Of a stretch of 64,000 bases of DNA, positions 46,386 to 59,100 are shown piece by piece. The DNA is from Ancistrus triradiatus (taxonomy: Eukaryota; Chordata; Actinopteri; Siluriformes; Loricariidae): NCBI GenBank assembly GCA_025084515.1, contig JAJAGP010000081.1:1-64000 (forward strand), in the 5' to 3' direction. The notes under the pieces are model-generated. The model made no database searches and was not told the DNA's origin. It was given only the letters and a program-made list of their open reading frames with translations. Each line of letters opens with the position of its first letter. Position 1 is the stretch's first letter. The translations under genes were made by a program, and so were the position numbers.

Positions 46386-46745
46386 AACTCTCTCGGCTCC
46401 AGGAGTGTCATTGCCTGACCCTGACTTCAAACAAAACAGGGATACGCATTCAGATTTTTTTTTACCCATGAGGCTGGAATTACCGAACACGCTGTAGAGG
46501 GTGTCGCATGCTCAATAAGCGATCCGTCTTGGTGCTTCAATGTGGCCTGTCCTTGGGCGGTCAGAACGCAGGATTGAAAGCGTGCTGGAGACGACTGGAG
46601 GTCGAGGCGTGAGCTCATCTACCAGCTTCTAATCAGCATTTCTGCTTCAGGAGCAGTTGTTTATGGCTGCACTGACCTTTCCCGGGCAATAAAGCAGCCG
46701 TGCCAATCTCAAGAGCACCCCCTCTTCAGCTGTCAGCACCTTGCG

Positions 46746-46746
<1 letters not shown>

Positions 46747-46796
<50 letters not shown>
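46747..46796. repeat. (GT)n microsatellite
   Basis: About 25 GT units. Confidence 0.97.
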
Positions 46797-46800
<4 letters not shown>

Positions 46801-47134
46801 AGCTGACCATGCAGGAAAGTGCCTCGGCGGGACAGCAGAGTTTATCTTTGATATACGCCTGGCGTAAATCCCTAGCTGATAAAGAGTCAGTGTTTTACAG
46901 AGTGATCGATAGGTCGAGGCTCGTCTTCCCTTTTTTCCAGTATGTAAAGCTAAAGCGTCAGTAAGGGATAGGGACAGGACACCGCAGAGACGCTCCACCT
47001 CCAACGACAATCTTGCCGTGCCTTGGTTGTAAAGTAATACGTCGCCGAAAATCAATTGAGCCACTTTCCACTTACCCCAGTTGCAATCAGTGAGCCAAGC
47101 TGATCGTTGTGCACCAAATTGTGTGCTTTCTCAT

Positions 47135-47200
47135 CCCATTGTAGCCCATCCCCCTCAAGGTTTGACGTGCTGTGTGTACAGAGGTACTTGTCTAAGCAGC
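47135..47200 (-). pseudogene. Tc1 transposase scrap
   Basis: 'tgtagcccatccccctcaag' followed by 'gtttgacgtgctgtg' matches the block at 16691-16725. It is the same region of the same Tc1 family, in the same orientation. Confidence 0.6.
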
Positions 47201-48177
47201 AAGGGTGTAAGAGCTACAAATATTATCAAATCGGCTTAGGCAGTGCAGACATGACAATGTTTGGCGGAAACGTTTTCAGCTTTACTTCAACTTTATAATA
47301 TGTATTAATAATGCCTGGTTGTGCCACTGTCACATTAGGCACTGCCCAGATCCAGCCACCTAGACCCAGAGTATTAATCTCGTGGGTATTAAAGGTGGAG
47401 GTGGTGTAAACCTGAGCCTCTCTGGATTGTATCCTGCCTCTGCCGAGGTGAGGTTTGTTATTAGGATTGCGTGCTGTGAGGCAAATCAAGCCTGTGTCTG
47501 AGGTCCGGTTCCACATGTCTTAAAGCTGACATTCTGGGTCATGGTTGAGTTCCAGAGAGTTCTTTGGGGAGTAGAGGGCTGGGTCTGTGGAAGCGCAAGC
47601 ATTTTCTGTGTGGTGAAACTGATTATCCTGTTTAAAACAAATTCATATCATTGTAGGAGCTGTGATACAAATAAATAATAGAACAGATTCTTGCGAATAC
47701 ACAACTCTATTCTCTCTCTGACCCGTCTACTAGTGCATATTAAATGTTAATTCATATCCTTTCAAGATCCCCGTTATTATGTCGGGAGACCTACAAGTCT
47801 ATATAAATGGCATATTTAATGATGTTCGGAATTAATTTGAATGTATTACCAGAATACATTATTGACAGTGTTGTAGCAGTAATCCCACAAGCGTATGAGA
47901 TGTGAAGGTGACCTTGAATGGAGTTTTCTCACTGCCTGAATGGAAAACCCTTTGGGTAACTGGAGTGCATTATTTTATTAAGCTCCCTAAAGAAAATCCT
48001 ACATTTTACTTATAAGGCCCAGACTTCGCGGATAGCGTTTGGAACTGAGGACTTTGGGTATTCATTTTCTGTCTATTGGCACTTCAAATCTCAGGGACTT
48101 TCGCAGAAAAATCCTGTAATCGTTTCCGAACAGAAAAGGCACATTTCGCAGATGATCTTACCCTTATAAGTGATATC

Positions 48178-48307
48178 GCCTTACAATCCAAGCAATGTTG
48201 GGTTAAGGGCCTTGGTCAGGGATCCAACTGTAGCAGACAAGCAGAGGTAGGACTTGAGCGCTGGACCTTCTAGTCTATTATATTAACCACTGGGCCACCA
48301 CAGTCCC
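48178..48307 (-). mobile_element. SINE lacking its tail
   Basis: Inverted head 'accactgggccaccacagtc' at the right. Body blocks run to 'cttacaatccaagcaat' at the left, where the family tail should begin but is missing. Confidence 0.72.
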
Positions 48308-48345
48308 ATAATCATTTGGGGTCATTCCTCAGTTTTTGGCTCATA

Positions 48346-48652
48346 CAGTACTGTGCAAAAATCTTAGGCCACCATTAGATTTGATGCCTTACGAATGGTA
48401 TAACGACCCTATATGACATATTGTCTACGATTGGACCCCAATCTTCCTTGTCTTGATTTTTCACTCCATAATACTGTACTCTTTTCCACTTACCATCATT
48501 CCAATCTTTGTGAGCTTTAGCATATCTTAGCCTTTTCACCCTTTTCCCTGAAGAATAGGTGGTATCTTCAGACTATAGAAAGATTAACTTGGCATCCTGA
48601 TGAAACTGAACAATTGAGTCTAATGGTGGCCTAAGACTTTTGCACAGTACTG
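48346..48652. mobile_element. TA-flanked miniature element, copy 4 (complete)
   Basis: 307 bp with ends 'cagtactgtgcaaaaatctt' and 'aagacttttgcacagtactg', TA on both sides (48344-48345, 48653-48654), inverted over about 28 bp. This defines the family: a Tc1/mariner-type miniature element by its TA duplication and CAGT start. It carries no coding sequence. Confidence 0.92.
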
Positions 48653-48654
48653 TA

Positions 48655-51150
48655 TATTTGGACACATGCTCTTCCGTCAAACATTTAACTAACACTTTGT
48701 ATTGGTGCAAATGCTTGTATTAATTATTTATATCACAGGGTCAAATGAGGATCCAGAGTCAATGTGGGAATTCACATAGAGCACCGCCATTTATATGGGT
48801 GTGGGTGTGGGTGTGTGATTTCCAACCCAGATGGACACTACTAGGACACATACTAGCTAGGACTTGAAAAGTTCCCCACAGTGGGAAAGACGGTGCGAGA
48901 GTACTTGGGTGGGACTCCAGATGATCTGCAGGGATTGTGTAGTGTCGAGGGATGACTGGGTACATCCAACCTTCACTCCGTGAGACATAGTGCTGGTTTT
49001 CACCGTTCAGTGTGTTTCTGGCCAGTTGCAGCTGTCTGCTAGCTCATGTGCACTCCATTCCGGACTGAACTGTGTGGTAAAGTCCAGGTGGTGTTTTGCT
49101 TATCTTGCAAATGTTACATAAAAGCCTAAAAAGGTTTACAGGGTCCTGTGGACGTGGCTTGCATGGGCAATCTGTGTTTATTTATTGTGATGAACTCTTG
49201 AAACAGTATTCCCCAGCTCAAGTCTGGTTCATCACAGACTCCAAACACACTGGTGAAGAGCAGAATGTTTTATGTATAGAACAAATTTAGATCTTCTCAA
49301 GTACTTCTGTCCATCACTGGGCGTGTCTGAGAACGCAAGTGTAACACCGAGAAAATAGATCAGCATTAGCGGTTACAAATGTGCTCATTTTAAGCTCAGG
49401 GCATTTTTAAATAAAAAATGCCAGTGACTTTTTCCAAATACTCTACAGAGATCCTGGACAAACAGAGCTGGTATTTTCCCTGGGCCGACGTTTGCTCTGG
49501 AAAAAAAAAGGGTTTATTTACACTGCTGAGAGTGGGCTGAAGGTAGGGCAAACATGTCTGACATTTAACAGCCAGGCCCTGCTCCCCCAGACTCGGCTGC
49601 TGTCTTGAAGCGTTCCTCGACATTTCGCGCCAGGCCCTGAGGAGCCTGCAGCTGCCGAACAGCTTGTATTATTTATGCAGTTTTTTGTGCATTTTTAAAA
49701 AGCATCAGCAGGACAACATGAACGCTGTTAAAGCGCCTTCACCCCCCTGCAGCAGTCCTCTCGTCTGGCTAATATCAACCCCAGAGAATGCCTGCAACAA
49801 CACGGATTTGACAGGAACGCTTGAAGTAAGGCAAACAAACCCAATCAAATGGTGATGCCAAGGTGTACGGGTCTTACCGAAAGTGTGAGTGGTGCGTGCA
49901 GAAATGCTTTTCTGTCATTCGACGTGTTAGCGTGTCCTTCACGCTGCCTTACTTCTTTGTGAATAGAAGAGGCAGATATTCTTTCATGACGATGGCAGAC
50001 AGCTGGTCTGTAATCACAGCCCTGGTGATAGATGGTGAAACTTGATTGGGAAACCAGACAGAGACAGACACGAACTGTAATTGGATGACTCAAAAAGACC
50101 CAACATCAAGAGTCTCCACCTGGCCAAGACTATGGAAGCCAGTAGCGAACTGGTATGGACCCTGGTGGTGACCTGAGTGGTTTGGTTTGTAGAGCTCAGG
50201 TACCCAATAATAAACCTCTCTGTTTCGTATCTCACCTCTGGCAAACTGAGGTATGCCTGTTGGTGGACGGTGTGATTGATTTGCATTTTTAGGTTTCTAA
50301 GTCTTTCAGTTTCTGTCTTAGTCTGGTTTCCGCCTTGCCAGAGGCTTGGAATGGAATATATGTAACAATGGAATAGAATAATGGAATATAAATAGAACCA
50401 CAATAGAAAAGTCCACTTGAAGAAACACTAATTTCCCAAACAGCCAATGCAATATCACCTTTTAAACACATTAAGGTTGGTAAATCCTGCATGATTCCAC
50501 TAGTACAATGTCATAGCAGTCAAATGGGCGGTGCTCAACACTTCTAGGGTTATGAAAGTGAAGCGGCACAGCGCTTGGAGTTATCCCAGGTTTGGATGGT
50601 CAGGATATACAATGGATATTCAATGGTACAGAATTCCTGACACATTCAGACCACAGCTGATACTGTTTCATACCTTATGGAATTGAGGACCCTCTGGCTC
50701 TGTCACCCCCATGTCAAGCCTTAACCAAATCCAAACATTCAACCCGTGTTTCTTATCTCCACTAATAGAGCCTCCAGACATGTCAAGATTATTCAGGGTC
50801 GATATTTAGCTGTTAGGATAGTCGATAATTCTGCGTCAGGGCAGCTGTGTGCGGTTTACTTGATTGTACATTGCTGCTGTATTTGGAAAGGCTGAATTTA
50901 GAAGGTCAGCTGAGGATTGGGTCAGACCAGTGGCCAGGATTAGGGCTCTTTAATTCACACTTCAGTAGGCTCGATGCTCTTGGTGCTGGAGGTGAGCAGT
51001 CGAGGAGCGAATATTAAAGAGAGGGCTGAAGTGAAGCGTCTGAGGCTGTGTGTGTTAGTAACGAACGAGGGGAGAAACATCCTCAGGCCCAACGCCTCGT
51101 TGGTTCTTCCTCAGTTCACAATCAGAGCTTCAGCTGCATCAAATTCATCC
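48655..51150. other. Non-coding stretch; no gene seen
   Basis: Only short chance frames. A GTGGGT tract lies at 48797-48820. Nothing else recognised. Confidence 0.5.
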
Positions 51151-51156
51151 AAATCA

Positions 51157-51180
51157 ACACACACACACACACACACACAC
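51157..51180. repeat. (CA)n microsatellite
   Basis: Twelve CA units. Confidence 0.95.
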
Positions 51181-54100
51181 TTCGAGGGGCTGTGCATGAA
51201 GATGTCTGGGAACATTTGAAGCTCGTGAAGGGTATAAACAGGTAAATAAATCGAGGTCCCCTGTGTAGAGGAATGAGCGAGTGTTTACCCTTCCTCTTTC
51301 ATTCCCGCCTCCGCCGTCTCCTTCGTTCTCTGGTTTTATCTCTGACAACTTGTCACTCCCTCCCCCATCAGCCTTTTGTCCTTTTTAAATCCTATGAATT
51401 ATTCCACACCTTTACTGCTCACAAAGCAAGAGGAACTTTGGAGATGAGGGGATCATTTTGGAAGCAAAAGGCCTAACCTAAAAGCCATTGAACTGATGCT
51501 ATCCAAACAGATCTCACGATGCTGCAGGGTACAGCTCTTGACAGTTACAGGATTTCACTCGAACTCTACGTTTATTGTACTCCGAGCTCAGGAAATTACC
51601 TTCATATCTATGGAAATGTGAGTCAAACTCTCTCTAAAATCCTTGCTGCTTACAGAAAGGGCATTAACAGAGCCAAACTCAAATACAACATAGTTACTGC
51701 AGACAGTACTGCATTCTGACGCAAACTATACAACTGTTAGTTTCGACCTTACAATCTGATTGGTTGCGAAAAGAACAATGGTATCACTTGGATGACACAT
51801 TGCCGAGTAATGACAAGCTTTGTGCACACAGACATAGACAAAAATAACGCAATGACCCTAATAAATAACTAAACTCTCTCGTTTAATTCTTAATGAACTA
51901 ATTTTTTGCTTTAGCCTTTTTTCTGTTCACCTTTGCTTATTTGCATTTCATATCAAACGAACGTTACTTAACATTATATAAACCTGCTGTAGCGTTCTGT
52001 TAGAGCAGGGTAAGGAATTGTTACCGTTGCCTAGCAACAACTCGACGTTTTGGCGGAAGGCAATATCAGTATTAAAGCATATTCAGTATGAAATTCAGGG
52101 CTTCTTGGATGTATTTTGTTGTGAAAAAAACGCTGTTATAAAAACAATAGAAAACTTGAGATCGTGTGTTATCGCGATTAACATCACGGCTGCGATTATC
52201 TATGGCACTCGCCTTCGACATACTCCCTCGTGTGTGTGTGTGTGGGGGGCATTGCCTATTTGTACCAAGCTGTAAATGGTGTTCATAAGTGTATGTCCCT
52301 GTCCTATTGTAGCTAGTTCTCCTGTGTTTGTCCCCCCACGAGCTGTATGTTCTCTCTAACCTATAACTACATAAACGGGTTCGCATTCACTCGTTGAGTC
52401 TCTGGTTCATCTGGCTGATCTATCAATGCATTTTTGGCTCAAACAACAGCATCAGGTCCATCATAACATCCTCTTAAGTGTTACGGCTTTAACCTACACA
52501 AGGTCGTAACAATAAATTAGTGTACTTTCTTTCATTATTGTGAATTTCCATACATCAAGATGTTAGGGATGCTGTGTAGATGGTAGCGTTCCACTCGTGT
52601 TTTCATGCATATATGTATTGTTTGCATGCAGCTTTCTTGTGAAAATACTCTTTTTATTTACAGTACAGTAGCAAAAAAAGACTGTGTGACTGTGGCACTG
52701 TCCAGTCAACGTCCATTTCGATCAATGACCTGTTTCACAGAGCATAATGCAGTTGTATACCTGTATGGTGGTGTACAGTGGTGTCTTAGTTAGTTAAGGT
52801 ACCGGATCACAGACCAGAAAATTGAGGGTTCAAGTCCTTAATCAAAGACCCTCAACTCTGAGTTCCGTGGGCTGTGTCATGTCCCTGGATAAGGCTGTCT
52901 CATAAACGCTGCACAAGTCTTTCAAGATGAACAATCGAGCGCCGAGACGTTCAAAGTTTCATGTGAAGAGCAAGCCAGCAGGCATGACTCATCTCTTTTG
53001 GCATGTACTCCACTTGACGAGGAGATGCTCCTGCAGACGAGCGCCTTTATTACGAGAATGACGTGCTAACCACTCCAGTGCATTAGACTGAACTTTGCTA
53101 GGGCACGCCAAGCCTGGTAATTAAGAACGCAGTGCAATCAGCATGCTGCGACAGATTGTGTGTACTCATGTCGAACTGCTCGGCTCTCAGCGCCGAGAAT
53201 TAATGGAAAGATTGCGTCGTGGCAATTATACCATAAATATGGAGGAGAGAAAACAAACGCGCCCAGGTGCTGAAGTGTTTTTTTTCCCTTCAACCTCTTG
53301 TTTATCTGTCGGCAAACACCGGGTCAGGAGCTCGCCTCGCTCGGCACCTTCGGAGGTTAACAGGCTTTGGGGAGCCTTTGAGAATCTCCCTCAAGCTTTC
53401 TGCGAATGAGGTAAGTAAAAAGGCAGCTCCTTCTCCAGGGTCCTGAAGGGTTCACACAACCCTGCTAGTCTTGTAATAATGTTTTTTCCCCGGATGACCT
53501 GACATTTGAAGCTCAACTCCGGGGAGAGGCGGCCGGAGATCATCTTTGTTATTTCCCAGGACGTGATCTCTGGCCCGTCTGCCACGACTGGAGGGCGAAT
53601 CGCAATTCCGTTCCTGTTGGCGAGAGGCTCCCTGCCTGTTCTGGGACTCTCCACTGCTTCGAGTAGTGTTTCTTTAGGAAAACAGCCGAGGCAGGCTAAG
53701 GTTTCTATGATGTGATGTCCAGTCATTCCAGTCGTTCAGAGAGTTCTCATGGTTTTCCAATGTTGATCAGTGTTCAATCTTATGCTGTATGCAGGGGCGT
53801 TTCGCGATTATTTGCCATACTGGGCCATAGACTGAATTCACGCCAATCTCTCATAGGGGCGCAACTGTGCATAAAAATAATCCTGTTAAACACTAAATAG
53901 ACTAAGCGATTTAACCCTCTGCCATGGATGAGACATGAACAAATGAACACTGATATTTTTTATTAATTGCGTTAACTAATCATACAGCTATGAGCTATCG
54001 ATATGTCGCCCGCAGCGTGGGTGACATCCTTTGAAATATTTGCGCAGGTCCAGTAGTCTGTGAGAAAAATGGAAAGAAACCGGCTCTGACTGAAAGCACT

Positions 54101-54568
54101 CCAGCTTTGGAAAGATGCTTTTGCATTATGGGAATTTGCGTGGGTTGTCCTATAGTTCTGCTCAGCAGTCCAGGATAAAATTGACTTTTTACCCCCTATG
54201 ATTGTAGTGGGGGATTTTAGTGACACCCCTGGCTGTGAGGAATGGCTCACCTCAGATGATAGCACCCTGACATTACTGACCTAGCCAGAAAAGAGAAAGA
54301 TTCCGGGTGCATTTTAATGTCTAGGTGTCACCTGTACGGTCCCACACTGATTAAAGATTGGGAAAAGGGTAGATAAGGGTCATATAAACACTAAATGGTG
54401 TATTTCTTGCTGGTAAACAGTCTCCTAAACCAGAAAGAAGTAGCATCAGGAAAGTAAGGCAAAGTATTTTTGCTGTTTGTTCCTCTGCAGAAAAAGTTAA
54501 TCTGCAGAATGCAGGCTTTTTCTTTTGGTTCCCTCCGGGCTCGCTTGCATTGGGCCTGATCTGACTGA

Positions 54569-54571
<3 letters not shown>
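51181..54571. other. Non-coding stretch; weak SINE only
   Basis: 52770-52915 carries SINE-like blocks ('gagggttcaagtcctta', 'ctggataaggctgtctcata') in forward order, strongly decayed. 52010-52060 ('ttaccgttgcctagcaacaa') may be a DNA-element end. No coding signal. Confidence 0.45.
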
Positions 54572-54627
<56 letters not shown>

Positions 54628-54641
54628 GTGTTGTGTTGTGT
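54572..54641. repeat. (GT)n microsatellite with TTGTG end
   Basis: About 27 GT units, then three imperfect GTGTT units. Confidence 0.97.
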
Positions 54642-55815
54642 AGAAACAGAAAGCTGATGTGCTGCAGCATTATTCGGGGACAGCCTCGGCCAGGCTGTCA
54701 CCAGCGAGGCTTATGAAACTGTATCCTCTCACCTGAAACCACACTGACTGTCACTTGGTGTTGAGAGTCCTGCATATGTAATGATTTGTTTCCCCCCCCC
54801 CGAAACACGAATGCATTTCGAAACGCCGACCCTTTTCCTGATTACGTATCACTCAATGATACGTGCTGACCGCCGGCAATTAAACTGAACCCTCTCAGGA
54901 GCTCACATCAGCCAAGCTGCATTTGAAGTCGACGGCTTGTATAATATCGTACAACGTTGGCGTGCGCCACCTACGCAGGTGCATCCGATGGCTGTCGGGT
55001 GTAAACGCTGGTCCCTGATCATGCCTGTGATTAATCTCGTTTGCAATGTGTGAAGGGTTCAGTCGATAAAGCTTTAATCACACCTTTAAACTGATTTCCA
55101 TCCTCTCCCTCGCTCACTCTGGGGACCGGGACATTATTCATCCCGTAAATCTTTGCCACGAGGGAGCGGAAAGATCTCATATTCATAAATTGATGTTGTT
55201 GCTGCTAGATGCTGTGAACTTTTAGAGCTGCTCGAGTTTTGAACTTTATGGCTTCCCTTAATGATGTGAGAATATCTGGTTATATTAAGTACTAAAGCTT
55301 TCTACAATGTTTAATCCAGTTTTTTTCAGTGTCACAGACATTGCATCTGCCTCCAAGTCCCTGTAACTCGTGCCCCATAGTCCTTCCGTTGCAAGACCTT
55401 TTTCCTTGTGCTTCTTCCCTTTTGGTTCACTTCCCTTTCAAAACCACTCCAGCCCTCACCTCATCAGAGGTGGGATACAAGCCACTCTGGTTCTTATGCT
55501 GCCTCAACCAGGTCTGGCACAAGGATAGTTATTGGGAAGCACTCAAAATGACCAAATATCTGGTGCTTGGTGCCTTAAGTATCAACTTGCTCCAGAGTTA
55601 CAGGGCAAGTTTAGGGTATGTGGTACATAATATAGACCAGGAGTGCCCTGTCACAATAATGGAGTAAAGACATACTATATAAAATGTAGTAATAATAAGC
55701 CACAGTCACATGAGACTTCGCTGTTTTCTTTGCTCTGCGGGTCCAAGGTGGGGTTGGCTCACTTAGAATAACCTTGGCTAGTGGTGAGAATGGAGACGCA
55801 CTGGAGTAGAGTACA
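54642..55815. other. Non-coding stretch; no gene seen
   Basis: 54830-55200 has the even composition of possible conserved non-coding DNA. A 112-codon frame at 55329-55667 shows no family likeness. Confidence 0.45.
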
Positions 55816-56200
55816 GTGGAACCTCGAAATTCAAACTTAATTGGTTCCGGAAGGCCATTCGAATTCGGATTTTTTTGAAGTCGGGATTTAATTTCTCCAT
55901 AAGAAGTGATTGTAAATAGGATTAATCTGTTCCCCGAAATCTACGGATTGGCACCCTGTCTAGGGTTGTTCCTGCTTTGTGCCCTATGCTGCCGGCCAGG
56001 CACCGGCTCTCCCGTGACCCTGTCCAGGACTGAGCAGATAAGAAAATGGATGGATGGATGGATGGATGGATGTTCCCCGAAATTATTATTTTGTACACCT
56101 GTATTTCTGCCTGTGTTCTACATCGGGTGCCGATGTTCTAAGTCTGAATTTTTGTTCAAATCTGGGGGCAAAAAAATTGGACCGGACTGCTCGTTGTCCA
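55816..56200 (+). mobile_element. Dispersed DNA element split by a retroposed tail
   Basis: It starts 'gtggaacctcgaaattcaaa' and 'cttaattggttccggaag', a start common to a fish miniature element. It is interrupted at 55941-56070 and resumes at 56084 ('tattattttgtacacctg'). A partial inverted copy is at 19720-19795. Confidence 0.6.
55941..56070 (+). mobile_element. SINE/LINE tail fragment with 13-bp target duplication
   Basis: The insert is flanked by identical 'tgttccccgaaat' at 55928-55940 and 56071-56083. It carries the blocks 'attggcaccctgtctagg', 'ctttgtgccctatgctgc', 'tcccgtgaccctgtccagg' and ends in an (ATGG)n tail (56046-56072): the typical 3' end of an abundant fish SINE family. The head is missing, as with 5'-truncated retroposition. 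Confidence 0.85.
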
Positions 56201-56214
56201 AATGGTTTGAGTGA

Positions 56215-57400
56215 AGTAGCGTTTAAATTCTGAGTTTCCACTATTCTACTGGCTTGACTTTAAATTATGAAGGGTTGTGGGTTCGCAGCATTCTCAGCTT
56301 GAGAAATCCGTATGTGTTATATAAAAGTTGTTTACACACGAGTACAGTTTGCATTTCCTCCATTTTGGTTCTACAGTACTCCTATAAAAAGCTCCGCCCC
56401 TTTGGGTAACCACGGCTAAAGTTGTAGCGTAGGGCCGCACTGCGAAATACCATTGAAACGAATGGGATGTCATTTGCAAAATTTAGCTCACGAAGGCCCG
56501 CGTAGTGACGGTTACATGAAAATGTTTCGATACTGCCAATGAAATGTTCTCCTGCTCCTGTGTCTATAATCCTGTTTGGACTGCATTTCCCAAAAGCATC
56601 ACAAGCCAGTAAAACCAGCGTCACGTTGAACACTCTCTCCGCCAGTTATGAGCGTCTTTATGATGCATTTGGATATCTGTTAACTTTATGGTCAGTTTTA
56701 TTCCCTTGTGACACCCGCAGTGACTTTTCCAGCCTTGTAGAATGGATCGAACCCGGAGTAAACGACGAACATCTGGAATGGTGGCTCCATCGGCCCATAA
56801 AACACAATATAGTTGATCCTCGGCAAGATTGCATTTTGAAAGATGGGGAGTGCTGCTCGACAGAGGCCAGTGTAATGGGTAGCGGCGTGGGCCGGTGTAA
56901 ATGCTTTTTCGCATTGTGATTGACTGCCACTTTCACGTTTGTTTTATCGCCGGATCAAACCAACGGTACAGCTTATGAAACCGTGGCATCACCTGCCAGC
57001 ATGTAGCACTGTTGTTAATTGTTTGTCAGCAGGACTGTGCGACAGAAACCATAACACAGCCAGGGCGAGATGGCTGCACCGCTCTCTATAAACCCATCCA
57101 GCCAACCCTCTTCCCGAGGACCACCATATTTCTTTATTAAACACGACTGCAGCCTGTTAAGACCAAGTTTTGAGCCTCAGCTCGACTCGGAGCAGCACAA
57201 ACATGTTCTAGCACTGGCATGCTCTTTACTGAGAGTTTATAACGAAGACAGGTTCATTTATGACTTTGAAGGCGTGCTAGGTGTGTTTATGTGTAAGTGT
57301 GCAGGTAAGGAAAATGATCAGTGACGTGGTGGTATGAGGTTGTCCTTTTTCATCATCATTTGATCGGTTTATGGACAATCTAGAATGTGATGACAGTAGG
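56215..57400. other. Non-coding stretch; no gene seen
   Basis: A 126-codon frame at 56539-56919 and two antisense frames have no family resemblance. 56580-56610 ('gcatttcccaaaagcatcac') recurs in many fish repeats. Confidence 0.45.
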
Positions 57401-57409
57401 CGTAGGAGT

Positions 57410-57605
57410 GTCAAACTGGACATTGGAGCATTGGAAGAGGGTCGTCTGGTCCGATGAGTTAGACGTAGATGGCTGGGTACGTCCACACAGTTTACCTGGC
57501 TTAGAAGACGAGTCAGTGGAGGGAGCGTGATGCTCTGTTCTGCCATGAAATGCTGGGTGCGGTCATTGCTGTGGAACCCATGCCCTCTGATTCTCGTCTT
57601 CAAAT
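57410..57605 (+). pseudogene. Tc1 transposase scrap, central part
   Basis: Encodes, in one frame, WSDELDVDGWVRPHSLPG: the catalytic aspartate block WSDE and the VR..SLPGE region of a fish Tc1 family. It is followed, out of frame, by 'agtgtgatgctctgttctgc' (SVMLWAMFC). Both flanks have lost similarity. Confidence 0.72.
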
Positions 57606-57609
57606 TGGC

Positions 57610-58320
57610 ACCAGACAAGAAACGAGGCTAAAGATGCAGGGTTTGGCGTTGCTTCTGTTTGGAGATGCCTCTATTAATAGAGCTCCAGTAAACGCAGCAC
57701 CCTGACGATTAAATTCGACCCCATACGACGCCTTCCTGCCAAGCCCAGGTGCACATTATTGCAACTGGAGTTTTCTGGAGAAAAAAAAAACATTCCCGTT
57801 GGCCATCACCGCCTTTCGGGTGCCGCAGCTCTCTTCGCCACGGGACTTTGGCTAACCCTGCCAAGAGCGGCCGCTTCATCCATCAATGTCAGGTCTAATA
57901 TTGTGTTTCCTGCGGGCCCCCGTCGGGCAGGTAGCGTGTTTGTTTACCGCATTTATGCACGCTGACGTGTGGACTCGCAGGAGCTTGCCAGGCGCCGCTC
58001 CCTGACATCGACCTGCCAAAGTGTATGAAAGCAATTTTGCCGTTACACGCGTCCTGACTGTTAAAATGGCCGCTGCGCGTCCTGCCGCCTAGCCCCTCCC
58101 TCCTGGTACACTTCATCCAGGCTGCTGCAGAGGGGATTGTTTTGGCACAAACACTCTGTTGTGCCCACAAGTAACAAGGAACACCTATGCTGCGTATTGA
58201 GAGTTAGGTAGCTTTTTAATTCTGTCTTCATATATTGGTGATTTGTAATGCTATGGAATATTCACTTGTGTATAAATGTAACGGTTCCCCCAACAACGCA
58301 ATGTTGCATTGGTTATCAGC
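57610..58320. other. Non-coding, CNE-like; no gene seen
   Basis: 57760-58140 is of even composition with a ten-base A run at 57781-57790. No recognisable repeat or exon. Confidence 0.4.
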
Positions 58321-58324
58321 CTTG

Positions 58325-58505
58325 GTTCCTGAACTGGTAACTGCCTGTGTTTTCTCTCCCCTGTGTGGTTTCTCTGGGTACTCTAGTTTCCACCCACATT
58401 CCAAAAACTTGCGTTCGATCAATTGCTGTCCCTAAAAATGTCCCGGTGAGAGTGTGTATGCATGTGCCCAGTGATGGCCCTGTGTAGTGTCGCCTTGTGC
58501 TGCCT
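58325..58505 (+). repeat. Decayed SINE centre
   Basis: 'tgtgtggtttctctgggtac', 'tccacccacattccaaaaac' and 'tgtgtagtgtcgccttg' follow the centre of the family seen reversed at 63700. The head is lost. Confidence 0.45.
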
Positions 58506-59100
58506 GTTATGACCCTAATCCTCTTAAGAAGGAATATAAAGGGAGTACGAGTAAGCTCTGTCCCCAGGCTTGGAGGGAGTTGGAGTGAACTTAAAAAAAC
58601 AAGTGCCAGACCCCGCAACCCTCACCAAGAAAAACAGGGAAGAATGCAAATAGTAATTTAAAAAATCTTTGTTGTATGATTTACTGCAAAATGGCATCAA
58701 GTAGCCAAGAACTTATTGAAGGTTACTTTTGAAGAAGCATCCAACAACCTAAAGACGAGGTGCCATAAACACAAACGAGGAAGCAGATGGCCATAGAGGG
58801 ATGCAAACAAAAAGACAGTGTGTATGGATCATGATAACGTAGCACCAACGAAGAATAATGAGGCCTGACAGGCTCGCAGTACTTAGGCTATCTCATCTCC
58901 TCTGCCTCCATCTGTGGACCAGGCTCCTGCCAGAGTACTCACACCTATCATAAACCTCCAGATGTGGTCCTGAGTGGTGCAATAATATACCATTTACCCT
59001 AATGACTGGATAGCCATAGTTGTAGATAACACAGCTAGAAACCAGCATCCTCTGGTTGAACGCTGAATAGGAACAGCTCTGCGTTGTAACTACGCATCGT
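58506..59100. other. Non-coding stretch; nothing recognised
   Basis: No repeat with a second copy noticed and no coding signal. Confidence 0.45.

Noticed and set aside
51154..51348. Frames through CA/GT and CT microsatellites
   Set aside because: They encode dipeptide runs only (Val-Cys, Thr-His, Ser-Leu).
56539..56919. 126-codon plus-strand frame
   Set aside because: Two antisense frames of similar size overlap it and no family is recognised.
13340..57605. A domesticated, functional Tc1 transposase
   Set aside because: Every transposase region seen is broken by frameshifts, stops or loss of at least one catalytic block.
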